Shown: in pieces, positions 17,792 to 26,695 of the stretch
Position numbering within the stretch: the first letter of the stretch is position 1
How the letters are laid out: each line of letters begins with the position of its first letter
Origin: Negativicutes bacterium
GTDB lineage: Bacteria; Bacillota; Negativicutes; JAGPMH01
Length of the DNA: 36,750 nucleotides
Direction: 5' to 3'
Assembly: GCA_018052945.1 (NCBI GenBank)
Contig: JAGPMH010000016.1
Location: 1-36,750, forward strand
The notes under the pieces: model-generated
What the model was told of the DNA's origin: nothing
What the model saw: only the letters and a program-made list of their open reading frames with translations
Database searches by the model: none
Program-made: the position numbers and the translations under genes

Positions 17792-19831
17792 CTACTTATT
17801 TTTGGCTTTTTTAGCGGGCAATTCGCCTTTTAATTCAATGATCATATCCCGTAAATTAGCAGCTAATTCAAATTGTAAATTTTTTGCGGCAGCTTGCATC
17901 TCTTGTTGCAACTTATCAATTAAATCCAGCTTATCTTTGGGACTTAATTTTCGTCCTTGTTTATTAGTATATTTAGCCGCTGTTTCAGCAACCTTAGTAG
18001 TTTCTATCATATTTTTAATGGTTTTTTGAATGGTCTGCGGAGTAATATTATGTTCAACATTATATTTTTGTTGAATCTCCCGCCGTCTTTTGGTTTCTTC
18101 AATTGCTCTTTTCATTGAGTCAGTAATATTATCAGCATACATAATAACTTTACCATTAGCATTGCGGGCGGCTCTCCCAATCGTTTGAATTAACGAAGTA
18201 TCTGAACGCAAAAATCCTTCTTTGTCCGCATCTAAAATTGCCACCAAGGAAACCTCCGGCAAATCCAGTCCTTCTCGCAATAAGTTAATTCCAATTAAAA
18301 CATCAAAAACACCCATTCTTAAATCTCTAATAATTTCAGCTCGTTCTAACGTTACAATATCAGAGTGTAAATAGCGTACTTTAATGCCCATTTCTTTTAG
18401 ATAGTCAGTCAGATTTTCTGCCATTTTTTTCGTTAAAGTTGTTACTAATACACGTTCTTTTAACGGCAGTCTTAACTTAATTTCTCCTAATAAATCATCC
18501 ATTTGTCCTTGTAATGGCTTAACCACTATGGCAGGATCAATCAGGCCGGTCGGTCTGATAATCTGCTGCACAACCTGACTGGCTTGCTCCAATTCATATT
18601 TAGCCGGCGTAGCAGAAACATAGATAATCTGATTAATTCTCTCATTAAATTCTTCAAAACGTAACGGTCTATTATCAAACGCAGAAGGCAATCTAAAGCC
18701 GTTATTAACTAATGCTTCTTTGCGCGCTCTATCACCGGCATACATTGCTCTAATTTGTGGCAATGTTACATGTGATTCATCAATAACAATTAAAAAGTCA
18801 TCCGGAAAATAGTCAATCAGAGTAAAGGGTGATTCACCCGGTGCTCGTTTTGTTAAATGTCGCGAGTAATTTTCAACCCCTGAGCAATAACCCATTTCTA
18901 GCATCATTTCCAAATCATAACGAGTTCGTTGTTCTAATCTTTGCGCTTCTAATAATTTTCCTTCAGCTTTAAATTTTGCTAAACACTGTTCCAGTTCAGC
19001 CTCAATATCACCGGCTGCACGCAACATATTTTCTTTAGAGGTAACATAATGCGAAGCCGGATAAATGGAAATATGTTTACGCTCTGCCAATATTTCTCCG
19101 GTTAGTGCATCAGTCTCTAAAATCCTTTCAATCTCATCACCAAATAATTCTATTCTCAAGGCTTTTTCATTATACCCTGCCGGAAAAATTTCAATAACAT
19201 CACCACGAACTCTAAACTTGCCTCTGACAAAATTAATATCATTACGCTCGTATTGAATGCTCACCAATTTGCGTAAAATAGCATCACGCTCATAAAACTG
19301 ACCTTGTCTTAACGATAAGACCAACCCCTGATACTCATCCGGTGAACCTAAGCCATAGATGCAAGAAACACTGGCAACAATAATAACATCACGCCGTTCA
19401 AATAAAGAACACGTAGCAGAGTGACGTAATTTATCAATTTCATCATTAATCGAAGCATCTTTTTCAATATAAGTATCAGTATGTGCGATATAGGCTTCCG
19501 GCTGATAATAATCATAATAACTTACAAAATATTCTACGGCATTATCCGGGAAAAACTCTTTAAACTCACTGGCTAATTGTGCTGCCAATGTTTTATTATG
19601 AGCAATTACCAACGTTGGTTTTTGCACTCTTTCAATCGTCTTAGCAATCGTAAAAGTCTTACCGGTACCGGTCGCCCCCAATAAAACCTGACTAATCTGT
19701 CCATGGTCAAGCCCTTGCACCAAGCTTTCAATCGCCTTCGGCTGATCGCCCGTTGCAACAAACGGAGCTTTAACTTTAAATAAATTTTCGCCGTCCTGAT
19801 AATTTGTCTGTAATTGAGGAACTTTCACCAT
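17792..19831 (-). CDS. uvrB: Excinuclease ABC subunit B
   Basis: Helicase-like subunit that verifies damage after UvrA loading and recruits UvrC. The protein has Walker [11 protein letters not shown], the beta-hairpin [11 protein letters not shown] that inserts between strands, the helicase motifs DESHV, SATP and GRAARN, and a C-terminal UVR motif ([25 protein letters not shown]). I place the start at ATG 19831 because GGAGGT at 19841-19836 is its ribosome site; an in-frame TTG at 19843 overlaps that site. It starts about 22 bp after the ctpA stop and is followed by uvrA. I saw no SOS-type (GAAC-N4-GTTC) operator in the short upstream gaps. Confidence 0.97.
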   Translation of the reverse strand: MVKVPQLQTNYQDGENLFKVKAPFVATGDQPKAIESLVQGLDHGQISQVLLGATGTGKTFTIAKTIERVQKPTLVIAHNKTLAAQLASEFKEFFPDNAVEYFVSYYDYYQPEAYIAHTDTYIEKDASINDEIDKLRHSATCSLFERRDVIIVASVSCIYGLGSPDEYQGLVLSLRQGQFYERDAILRKLVSIQYERNDINFVRGKFRVRGDVIEIFPAGYNEKALRIELFGDEIERILETDALTGEILAERKHISIYPASHYVTSKENMLRAAGDIEAELEQCLAKFKAEGKLLEAQRLEQRTRYDLEMMLEMGYCSGVENYSRHLTKRAPGESPFTLIDYFPDDFLIVIDESHVTLPQIRAMYAGDRARKEALVNNGFRLPSAFDNRPLRFEEFNERINQIIYVSATPAKYELEQASQVVQQIIRPTGLIDPAIVVKPLQGQMDDLLGEIKLRLPLKERVLVTTLTKKMAENLTDYLKEMGIKVRYLHSDIVTLERAEIIRDLRMGVFDVLIGINLLREGLDLPEVSLVAILDADKEGFLRSDTSLIQTIGRAARNANGKVIMYADNITDSMKRAIEETKRRREIQQKYNVEHNITPQTIQKTIKNMIETTKVAETAAKYTNKQGRKLSPKDKLDLIDKLQQEMQAAAKNLQFELAANLRDMIIELKGELPAKKAKNK

Positions 19832-19853
19832 AACGACCTCCAAAAACTGTAAA

Positions 19854-20993
19854 TTAGCTATTCTTATTTTTCACCACTGCCAAAGCTTTAGCCAGTTGTA
19901 CATCCGTTTTAGCATCTTTCGGTAACTCTACAATAATATTCGGCTCTATGCCAACTCCATCAATTGAGACATTGCTAGGAGTATAATATTTAGCAATAGT
20001 TAATTTAATAGCTTCAGCATTACCGATAGGAATAACCCCTTGCACCGACCCTTTACCATAAGATTTTGTTCCGACCAAAGTTCCGGCATTAGTATCTTTA
20101 ATAGCTCCGGCCAAAATTTCGGCGGCACTGGCGCTCCCCCCATTTATCAATACTGCTAACGGGTAATTGATACTAGCTAAATTAGAGGAATAAACTTCCT
20201 TACTACCATCTTTATGCACTACCGATACTACCGGTCCTTGTGGCACAAATAAATTTGCCGCTGCTACGCTAGCCTGCAATAATCCCCCGGGATTACTGCG
20301 TAAATCCAAAACAAAGGCAGTCGCCCCTTTATTAATAAGTTCTTGATAAACCTTATTAAGCTCAGTAGCCGTTTTCTCACTAAACATCGCAATTCTGATA
20401 TAACCAACATTATTATCAAGAATTTCTCCTTTTACGGTTTTAATTTCAATATTAGATCTAATTAAAATATAATCTTTTATTTCTTCCGCACGTTTGATTG
20501 AAAGCACTACCGTACTTCCTTGCGCTCCGCGAATTTTATTCACCGCTTCTTCCAATGAAAGCTCTTTAACATTAATCTGATCAATTGCTACAATAATATC
20601 GCCGGGCTTTATCCCTGCCAAAAATCCCGGAGTATCTTCAATTGGTGCTACTACCGTTAAATCTTTATCCTTAACCCCTAAGACTATCCCCACACCACCA
20701 AAATAGCCTTCCGTTTTCATTAACATTTCCTGATACATTTTCTTATCAAGATAAATCGAGTGTTCATCCCCTAGCGACTCCACCATTCCTTTAATCATAC
20801 CAGCCACTAATTTATCACTTACAACATCATTAACATAACTTTTATTAATTAAGCTGTAAATACCCAATATTTTAATAGTATTTACCACACCAACTTTATT
20901 AAAACCCAACCCAAAATATAAGCCATTTAATACCACGAATACCGTCACCGCAATAATAACTATTATTTTAAAAATGTTCTTTTTAAAACTCAC
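19854..20993 (-). CDS. ctpA: Carboxy-terminal processing protease (S41 family, CtpA)
   Basis: Envelope serine protease with one N-terminal membrane anchor ([20 protein letters not shown]), a PDZ domain ([21 protein letters not shown]...[13 protein letters not shown]) and the S41 catalytic core, with the nucleophile in [10 protein letters not shown] and the lysine in SYGKGSVQ. Such enzymes trim envelope or secreted proteins and often regulate peptidoglycan hydrolases, which suits the EnvC-like gene just upstream. The longest frame opens at 21035, but that ATG lies inside a terminator-like hairpin. A GTG at 20993 with AGAGG upstream directly precedes the anchor, so I prefer it, giving 379 residues. 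Confidence 0.93.
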   Translation of the reverse strand: MSFKKNIFKIIVIIAVTVFVVLNGLYFGLGFNKVGVVNTIKILGIYSLINKSYVNDVVSDKLVAGMIKGMVESLGDEHSIYLDKKMYQEMLMKTEGYFGGVGIVLGVKDKDLTVVAPIEDTPGFLAGIKPGDIIVAIDQINVKELSLEEAVNKIRGAQGSTVVLSIKRAEEIKDYILIRSNIEIKTVKGEILDNNVGYIRIAMFSEKTATELNKVYQELINKGATAFVLDLRSNPGGLLQASVAAANLFVPQGPVVSVVHKDGSKEVYSSNLASINYPLAVLINGGSASAAEILAGAIKDTNAGTLVGTKSYGKGSVQGVIPIGNAEAIKLTIAKYYTPSNVSIDGVGIEPNIIVELPKDAKTDVQLAKALAVVKNKNS

Positions 20994-21014
20994 CACTACA
21001 CCTCTTTTGGTTTT

Positions 21015-21060
21015 AAAAAAGCGCATTAAGAACATGCAAATGCAACGTTTCTAATGCGCT
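21015..21060 (-). terminator. Terminator or attenuator between the M23 hydrolase gene and ctpA
   Basis: In the minus-strand sense AGCGCATTAGAA (21060-21049) pairs with TTCTTAATGCGCT (21032-21020) with one bulge, followed by TTTTTT. The ctpA start lies only about 22 bp beyond, so ctpA and downstream genes have little room for a promoter after the hairpin. Partial termination of transcripts from ftsEX is the simplest reading. Confidence 0.7.
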
Positions 21061-21081
21061 CATTAATTTAATTAATATTTT

Positions 21082-22203
21082 CTATAAATATCCACTCGGA
21101 TCAACCGGTTCACCATTTTGTCTAACTTCAAAATGACAATGTGGTCCGGTAGAATACCCGGTAGAACCGGCTAAAGCAATTACTTGACCTTGACGAACTT
21201 GTTGTCCTTCGCTAACTGTCAGCTCTGAATTATGACCATATAAACTGGAAATTCCACCACCATGATCAATAATAACAGCGTAGCCATAGCCACCCATCCA
21301 GCCTGCAAAAATAACGGTTCCACTATCGGCAGCACTAATATTTTCACCATAATCAGCGCCAATATCAATCCCGCTATGATATCTGGCTGTTCCAAAAATC
21401 GGATGAGTTCGCCAACCATATGGTGATGTTATCGGTCCATTCAATGGCCAAATCATCCGGCCGGTCGACTGTACTGCACCACTGGTATGGCCTTGACTGG
21501 CTCTGATCATCTGCTCGATTTGTCGCGAAGTTTGCAATAGTTCTTGATAAGCTTGTTCAGCACTATCACGCTCACTAACCGCATTATCCAATAATTCTTT
21601 ACGTTCTTGTTTTCTCAATTCAACTACCGCTTTTTTCTCTTCAGCTGCTTGCTCTAATACTTGGATAGCTTGTTTGTCATTTTCCAGCTCAGCTTTTTTA
21701 TTTAAAATCAATTCACGCTCAGCTTTGATTTCACTAAATAAATTAACATCATGCTTCATAATCATCGTTAATAAGTCCATGCGACTGATTAAATCATTAA
21801 AATCATTAGCACCTAATAAAACATCAACATAACTAAGCTGCCCATTTTCATAAACATCACACAACCGTTTATTTAACACAACTTTACGCTTATCAAATGA
21901 TTTCTGTGCTTTTGCCAAAATAATTTCATTTTCTTCAATTTTTTGCTCAGTCTCACCCAATTTCACCTTAATAGCTTTATATTCATTAGTCGCTGCATCC
22001 AGCTCCATTTGAATATTCCGCAATTGTTCTGAAATAGAGTCAACTTCTTGTTGCGCTTTGGCTATTTTACTTTTTTGGCTTTGCGCTTGATCTTGAACAG
22101 TGCTAAGTCTGCTCTCTAAAGAGTTCGCTAAGACCGTAAGATTAGTAACAACCGTAAAGCCTAACGATAACGCTAATGCCCAAACTTTTTTGTTTTTTAT
22201 CAT
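21082..22203 (-). CDS. EnvC-like murein hydrolase (coiled coil plus M23 peptidase)
   Basis: A 373-residue exported protein: signal sequence (about 1-26, ending LTVLA), long coiled coil (about 27-245) and a C-terminal M23/LytM peptidase domain. The zinc ligands are intact in YHSGIDIGA (H and D) and GPHCHFEV (HxH), so unlike E. coli EnvC it should cut peptidoglycan itself, as B. subtilis CwlO and pneumococcal PcsB do as FtsEX-controlled hydrolases. It lies 13 bp downstream of ftsX, supporting control by FtsEX during division or elongation. The domain ends with the family-typical GYSTGPHCHFEVRQNGEPVDP. Confidence 0.93.
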   Translation of the reverse strand: MIKNKKVWALALSLGFTVVTNLTVLANSLESRLSTVQDQAQSQKSKIAKAQQEVDSISEQLRNIQMELDAATNEYKAIKVKLGETEQKIEENEIILAKAQKSFDKRKVVLNKRLCDVYENGQLSYVDVLLGANDFNDLISRMDLLTMIMKHDVNLFSEIKAERELILNKKAELENDKQAIQVLEQAAEEKKAVVELRKQERKELLDNAVSERDSAEQAYQELLQTSRQIEQMIRASQGHTSGAVQSTGRMIWPLNGPITSPYGWRTHPIFGTARYHSGIDIGADYGENISAADSGTVIFAGWMGGYGYAVIIDHGGGISSLYGHNSELTVSEGQQVRQGQVIALAGSTGYSTGPHCHFEVRQNGEPVDPSGYL

Positions 22204-22216
22204 TATCTGACACCTA

Positions 22217-23104
22217 CTAAACTTTCATGAATTTTTTAAGAGAAATAGCACTACCTAATGCTCCTATTATCATTCCTAAAACAATCAGCAATATCGTTAA
22301 ATTAGTTAAAAATGGATATTGCGGTATCAATGGTAAAAACATAAATGATTGATATATTTGATTCGTAATGGCACTATAGCTAGTACGTAATACTAAGGTT
22401 GCTATTAACGCGCCCCCAAAGCCTAACGCCATTCCTTCCATAATAAAAGGCCAACGAATAAACCAATCAGTAGCTCCAACATACTTCATAATACCAATTT
22501 CTTTGCGTCTAGCAAACACCGTCAATCTAATGGTATTGGAAATTATAAATAATGTCGCAAATACTAAAAAGAGAATTAATACTACTCCAAATACCCTGAT
22601 CATATGAGTAAGCTTAAATAATTGTTCAATTGCCTCTTGACCAAATTTAGCAGTTTTTACTCCCGGATATTCAGCAATCTCAGCTGCTGCACTTTTAACT
22701 TGTTCCGGCAGAGTCAACTTTACTTCGTAAGAGTATGGCAACGGATTAGCATCATCTAACGCATCCAGTAAATATTTTTGTTCACCTAATCGTTCTCTAA
22801 ATCTTTCAATTGCTTCATCTTTAGTAACAAAGGTAATTTCTTCAACACCTTTGATTTTTTTTATGTTATTACCAATTTCATACCGTTCTGCTTCGGATAA
22901 ATTATCTTCCAAATAAACATTTATTTGTACTTGTGATTCTAAATGAGCTGCCATATTATTTAAGTTCATAACCATTATTAAAAACAGCCCCAAAATCACC
23001 AAGGAAATAGCCACCGTCGTAATTGATGCAAAACTCATTAAGTTGTTTCTTTTCAGCGAAATAGCCGCTTCTTTTACAAAATATTCTAAGGTTCTAATCT
23101 TCAT
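22217..23104 (-). CDS. ftsX: Cell-division ABC-type permease FtsX
   Basis: Membrane component of the FtsEX complex, which transmits ATP hydrolysis by FtsE to extracytoplasmic murein hydrolases. The roughly 295-residue protein has one N-terminal membrane segment (near ASITTVAISLVILGLFLIMV), an extracytoplasmic loop of about 120 residues, and three C-terminal segments typical of the FtsX/MacB fold (VLILFLVFATLFIISNTIRL, ALGFGGALIATLVL and LTILLIVLGMIIGALGSAI). The ATG at 23104 has GAGAGGGG upstream; a longer GTG-initiated frame from 23131 would contain that ribosome site. The gene overlaps the ftsE end by 11 bp. Confidence 0.96.
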   Translation of the reverse strand: MKIRTLEYFVKEAAISLKRNNLMSFASITTVAISLVILGLFLIMVMNLNNMAAHLESQVQINVYLEDNLSEAERYEIGNNIKKIKGVEEITFVTKDEAIERFRERLGEQKYLLDALDDANPLPYSYEVKLTLPEQVKSAAAEIAEYPGVKTAKFGQEAIEQLFKLTHMIRVFGVVLILFLVFATLFIISNTIRLTVFARRKEIGIMKYVGATDWFIRWPFIMEGMALGFGGALIATLVLRTSYSAITNQIYQSFMFLPLIPQYPFLTNLTILLIVLGMIIGALGSAISLKKFMKV

Positions 23105-23780
23105 AACCGTATACCCCTCTCGCTTCGTCACGAATTATACGGCCATTTTCAATCGCAATAACCCTTTTTTTCATAGTGTCAACAATACTTTTATCATGCG
23201 TAGCCATAACAATAGTCGTACCATCTTTGTTAATCCGATCAAAGATTTTCATAATATCCCAAGAGGTCTCTGGATCAAGATTGCCCGTCGGTTCATCCGC
23301 AATAACCACCATCGGGTTATTAACAATCGCCCTAGCGATAGCAACACGTTGTTGCTCACCACCGGATAATTGAGTTGGAAAACTTTTAACCTTATCTTTT
23401 AGCCCCACCAAATCCAGCACAGTATTAACGCGCTTTTGCATTTCGCGTCGTGGCGCTTCTACGACTTGCATCGCAAAAGCTACATTTTCATACACTGTTT
23501 TATCTTGCAGCAACCGATAATCTTGAAAGATTATTCCTAGACCACGTCTTAAGTACGGCACATCTTTTAAGGTCATTTCCGTAACATTGCGTCCATTAAC
23601 CACTAAGCTACCTTCTGATGGTAATTCCTCACGAAAAATCATCTTAATAAAAGTTGATTTCCCCGCTCCGCTTGGCCCTACCACGAACACAAATTCGCCT
23701 TTTTTTATTTCAATGTTAACATTTTCTAAGGCATTAGAGCCATTAGGATAACATTTTGAAACATTTCTCATACTAATCAA
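23094..23780 (-). CDS. ftsE: Cell-division ATP-binding protein FtsE
   Basis: ABC ATPase partner of FtsX. The 228-residue protein has Walker A GPSGAGKST, the FtsE-typical QDYRLLQDKTVYENVAFAM after the Q-loop, signature LSGGEQQRV, Walker B VVIADEPTGNLDPE and the H-loop in MATHD. The start is TTG at 23780, ten bases after AGGAGGT; the next in-frame ATG is three codons on and farther from that site, and many FtsE proteins begin MIxM as here. It heads the ftsE-ftsX-M23 hydrolase unit after the transketolase terminator. I did not find a convincing promoter in the short gap upstream. Confidence 0.96.
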   Translation of the reverse strand: MISMRNVSKCYPNGSNALENVNIEIKKGEFVFVVGPSGAGKSTFIKMIFREELPSEGSLVVNGRNVTEMTLKDVPYLRRGLGIIFQDYRLLQDKTVYENVAFAMQVVEAPRREMQKRVNTVLDLVGLKDKVKSFPTQLSGGEQQRVAIARAIVNNPMVVIADEPTGNLDPETSWDIMKIFDRINKDGTTIVMATHDKSIVDTMKKRVIAIENGRIIRDEARGVYGYED

Positions 23781-23862
23781 AACTAACTGTACCTCCTATT
23801 ATCACTGCTAAATTTATTTATTTTGACATACTATGCTAAAATACCTTTTTATTTTCCAAAAT

Positions 23863-23902
23863 AAAATCGCTTAATAATGATTATATCATATTAAGCGATT
23901 TT
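23863..23902. terminator. Terminator after the transketolase genes
   Basis: A 13-bp perfect inverted repeat, AAAATCGCTTAAT (23863-23875) with its complement at 23890-23902, has an inner ATGAT/ATCAT stem. In the minus-strand direction the stem ends in TTTTATTTT. It separates transketolase from ftsE. Confidence 0.85.
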
Positions 23903-23934
23903 TATTGATATTATTTTTTAATAATTGTTTTTAT

Positions 23935-24870
23935 CTATTTTTTCTTAGCCATAACTTCTTTAACTTTTAAGACAATGTCATTGCTAGTAAGTTTGTACTT
24001 TTTCAACAAATCGTTCGGCTTACCAGATTCACCAAAAGTATCATTCACCCCTAACCGTAACATCGGTACAGGATTATTTTCCACTAATACTTCAGCCACA
24101 GCACTACCTAATCCGCCAATAATGCTATGCTCTTCGCAAGTTACAATACACCCTGTTTCTTGTGCCGCTTTAACAATAGCATTAACATCAATCGGTTTAA
24201 TAGTATGAATATTTAAAACTCTAGCTGAAATCCCCTCTTGAGCCAAAGTTTCTGCCGCTACTTTCGCTTCCGCCACCATAATGCCCGTAGCGATAATAGT
24301 AACATCAGTTCCTTCTTGCACCGTTACAGCTTTGCCTAATTCAAATTTATAATCAGCACTAAATAAATCCGGTACACTAGAGCGGCCTAATCTAATATAA
24401 CATGGTCCTTTATACTCAGCAGCAAATTCAATAACTTTCTCAGTTTCAATCCCATCCGCCGGTACAATTACCGTCATATTCGGCAATGTCCGCATTAACG
24501 AAATATCTTCTATCGATTGATGGCTAGCACCATCTTCACCAACTGTTAACCCAGCATGAGTTGCCGCAATTTTAACATTCAATTTAGGATAACAAATCGA
24601 ATTACGAATTTGCTCAAAAGCACGACCAGTAGCAAATACTGCAAAAGTCGACACAAACGGAATTTTACCGGCAGCGGCTAGACCAGCTGCTGTTCCCATC
24701 ATATTTTGTTCAGCAATCCCGACATTAAAAAATCTTTCCGGATAAGCCTTACCAAAAACCTCTGTTTTAGTTGATTTTGATAAATCCGCATCTAAAACAA
24801 TGACCTTATTATTTTTTCCGCCAACGGCAGCTAACGCTTTACCATAAGCCTCACGTGTTGCTATTCCCAT
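23935..24870 (-). CDS. Transketolase, C-terminal subunit
   Basis: Pyrimidine-binding and C-terminal part of a split transketolase, a thiamine-diphosphate enzyme moving two-carbon units between sugar phosphates in the pentose phosphate pathway. It has the catalytic-glutamate motif NVGIAEQNMMGTAAGLA, the STFAVFATGRAFEQIR segment, HAGLTVGEDGASHQ, and a C-terminal domain with EEHSIIGGLGSAVAE. It pairs with the N-terminal subunit 18 bp upstream; such two-gene transketolases are common in Firmicutes and archaea. I prefer ATG 24870 (MGIATREAYG) with GAGG eleven bases before it. A GTG at 24882 is also in frame but overlaps that site. A strong terminator follows the gene. Confidence 0.94.
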   Translation of the reverse strand: MGIATREAYGKALAAVGGKNNKVIVLDADLSKSTKTEVFGKAYPERFFNVGIAEQNMMGTAAGLAAAGKIPFVSTFAVFATGRAFEQIRNSICYPKLNVKIAATHAGLTVGEDGASHQSIEDISLMRTLPNMTVIVPADGIETEKVIEFAAEYKGPCYIRLGRSSVPDLFSADYKFELGKAVTVQEGTDVTIIATGIMVAEAKVAAETLAQEGISARVLNIHTIKPIDVNAIVKAAQETGCIVTCEEHSIIGGLGSAVAEVLVENNPVPMLRLGVNDTFGESGKPNDLLKKYKLTSNDIVLKVKEVMAKKK

Positions 24871-24888
24871 CTTCTTTAACACCTCATC

Positions 24889-25722
24889 TTATTTATCTAA
24901 ATCATCTAAGAACATTGCACATTCTTCAGCACTTGGCGCTTTGCCATGCCATCCGGCAACATTTTCCATTTTGCCAACACCTTTACCTTTTACCGTATTA
25001 GCAACAATCATCGTCGGTTTGCCTTTGCAAGCTTTCGCTGCCGCTACCGCTTCAGCAATTTGTGTAAAATCATGCCCATCAATCACAAGAACATTCCACC
25101 CAAATGCAGCCCATTTTTCCGGAATTGGTAATGGTGACATAACATCAGAAATTGCTCCATCAATTTGTAAACCATTAAAATCAACAAACGCTGTCACATT
25201 ATCTAATTTATAATGACTGGCAAACATTGCCGCTTCCCATACCATTCCTTCTTCCAATTCACCATCACCTAGTACCGCAAAAATTCTGTTGTCGGTACCA
25301 TCGATTTTACTAGCAAGCGCCATCCCATTAGCTGCACTTAAGCCTTGTCCTAGTGAACCCGTAGACATATCAATCCCCGGTAAATCTTTCATGCTAGGAT
25401 GACCTTGTACTCTACTATTAATTTGTCTTAACGTCATTAGCTCTTCCTTGGGGAAAAAGCCTTTTTCCGCTAAGGTCGCATACAGTACCGGTGCGGCATG
25501 ACCTTTACATAAGACAAAACGATCACGATCAGCTTTTTGCGGATTGCTAGAATCAACATTCATCTCATTAAAATATAAATACACTAAAATATCAGTAGCT
25601 GATAACGATCCGCCGGGATGTCCCGAATTCGCCTCTGTTATCATTTTGACAATATTTTTGCGGATTGTCTTTGCAACGCCTTGCAATTGACAGATTTTTT
25701 CTGTTGTTATTTTTTCACTCAT
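24889..25722 (-). CDS. Transketolase, N-terminal subunit
   Basis: Thiamine-diphosphate-binding half of a split transketolase, 277 residues. The cofactor motif is GDGELEEGMVWEAAMFASHYKLDNVTAFVDFNGLQIDG (starts GDG, ends in N), and the substrate region has NSGHPGGSLSATDILVYLYF and CKGHAAPVLYATLAEKG. It works as a complex with the C-terminal subunit immediately downstream. The ATG at 25722 has GGAGAGG upstream. It lies 19 bp after yitT, so the two may share a transcript. Confidence 0.95.
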   Translation of the reverse strand: MSEKITTEKICQLQGVAKTIRKNIVKMITEANSGHPGGSLSATDILVYLYFNEMNVDSSNPQKADRDRFVLCKGHAAPVLYATLAEKGFFPKEELMTLRQINSRVQGHPSMKDLPGIDMSTGSLGQGLSAANGMALASKIDGTDNRIFAVLGDGELEEGMVWEAAMFASHYKLDNVTAFVDFNGLQIDGAISDVMSPLPIPEKWAAFGWNVLVIDGHDFTQIAEAVAAAKACKGKPTMIVANTVKGKGVGKMENVAGWHGKAPSAEECAMFLDDLDK

Positions 25723-25741
25723 CTGGTTTTAGCCTCTCCTT

Positions 25742-26602
25742 CTATTCTTTCATCAGTCTAGGACGTGGCTTACTGCTGAAACCTTCTCCCAATACTTCTT
25801 GAGCATCCGTTACAATAATAAACGCTTGTGGATCATGCTGATAAATTAATTCTTTTAGTTGAGTGACTTCACTTGTTTCTACCACACACAGCAACAATTC
25901 TCGGTCTTGACCGGTATAGCCACCCTTGCCTTGTAAAAAAGTAACGCCCCTATCAACTTCCTTTAAAATTCCCTCAGCCAAAAGCTCCGGCTCTGCTGCC
26001 ATAATAAAAAACGCTTTACTATTATTCGGGCCTTCTTGCACTAAATCTATTATTTTAGCAGTAACAAAAATTGCGATAATAGCATACAATGCCAATTCCG
26101 GACTTTTGAATACAATCCCCGCAAATGCCACCACAAAAAAATCTAAAATTAATAACGCTTGACCGACTGTAATATTAAAAATCTTGTGTAATATTGCTGC
26201 CGCCAAGGCCGTACCGGCTGTATTACCACGAAAGCGGAAGACCAACCCCATCCCAACACCAACTAACAACCCACCATAAATTGAATTAAGCAAAATATCA
26301 TGAGTCAAAGTTGGCGTATATGGTGCAAATACATCGACCAATACCGCTAAGGCAATCGCTCCATATAAAGTCTTCAGCCCATATTTAGCACCAAGAATCT
26401 TTATTCCTATAATAAACAACGGCACGTTAAAAATCAACATTAAGCTACCAACTGATAACCCGGATAAATAATGCAACACCGTTGCCAAACCTGTGATACC
26501 GCCAGCCGCTATTTTGTTAGGCACAAAAAACATATTAATGCCAATTGCAACTATGGCAATCCCAATTGTCATCCCCAGATACCGTCTTATCTTTTTTTGC
26601 AT
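25742..26602 (-). CDS. YitT-family membrane protein (DUF161 plus DUF2179)
   Basis: A 286-residue protein with five to six hydrophobic segments in the first about 190 residues (for example YLGMTIGIAIVAIGINMFFV and GLLVGVGMGLVFRFRGNTAG). A soluble C-terminal DUF2179 domain (about 200-286) contains GKGGYTGQDRELLLCVVE. This is the usual architecture of the YitT family, which is widespread in Firmicutes; its biochemical role is not established, though transport has been proposed. The ATG start has GAGG upstream. A weak TATAAT-like -10 lies about 20 bases before the start, so independent transcription is possible but unproven. Confidence 0.9.
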   Translation of the reverse strand: MQKKIRRYLGMTIGIAIVAIGINMFFVPNKIAAGGITGLATVLHYLSGLSVGSLMLIFNVPLFIIGIKILGAKYGLKTLYGAIALAVLVDVFAPYTPTLTHDILLNSIYGGLLVGVGMGLVFRFRGNTAGTALAAAILHKIFNITVGQALLILDFFVVAFAGIVFKSPELALYAIIAIFVTAKIIDLVQEGPNNSKAFFIMAAEPELLAEGILKEVDRGVTFLQGKGGYTGQDRELLLCVVETSEVTQLKELIYQHDPQAFIIVTDAQEVLGEGFSSKPRPRLMKE

Positions 26603-26643
26603 ATCAAACCTCTAACCATTATAAAATACTTCATTACAGAAGA

Positions 26644-26674
26644 CGGATTCAGATAGCCTCGCCACCTGAATCCG
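26644..26674. other. Hairpin between csaB and yitT
   Basis: CGGATTCAG (26644-26652) and CTGAATCCG (26666-26674) form a 9-bp stem around a 13-nt loop. No T-run follows on either strand, so it is not a canonical intrinsic terminator; it may be a weak or Rho-assisted stop or an RNA-processing signal. Confidence 0.5.
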
Positions 26675-26695
26675 CAAAATCACCGGTTATATTTT

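Noticed and set aside
19844-21060. SOS (LexA) operator controlling uvrBA
   Set aside because: No GAAC-N4-GTTC type site was found in the gaps upstream of ctpA or uvrB; a GAAC/GTTTC pair near 21031 lies in the terminator stem with the wrong spacing.
23935-25722. Transketolase in two pieces as a broken gene
   Set aside because: Each part has its own start and ribosome site and ends at a natural domain boundary; two-subunit transketolases are normal in Firmicutes.
26603-26640. Independent yitT promoter
   Set aside because: A TATAAT is present, but there is no acceptable -35 and the implied leader would be only about 12 nt; too weak to list.
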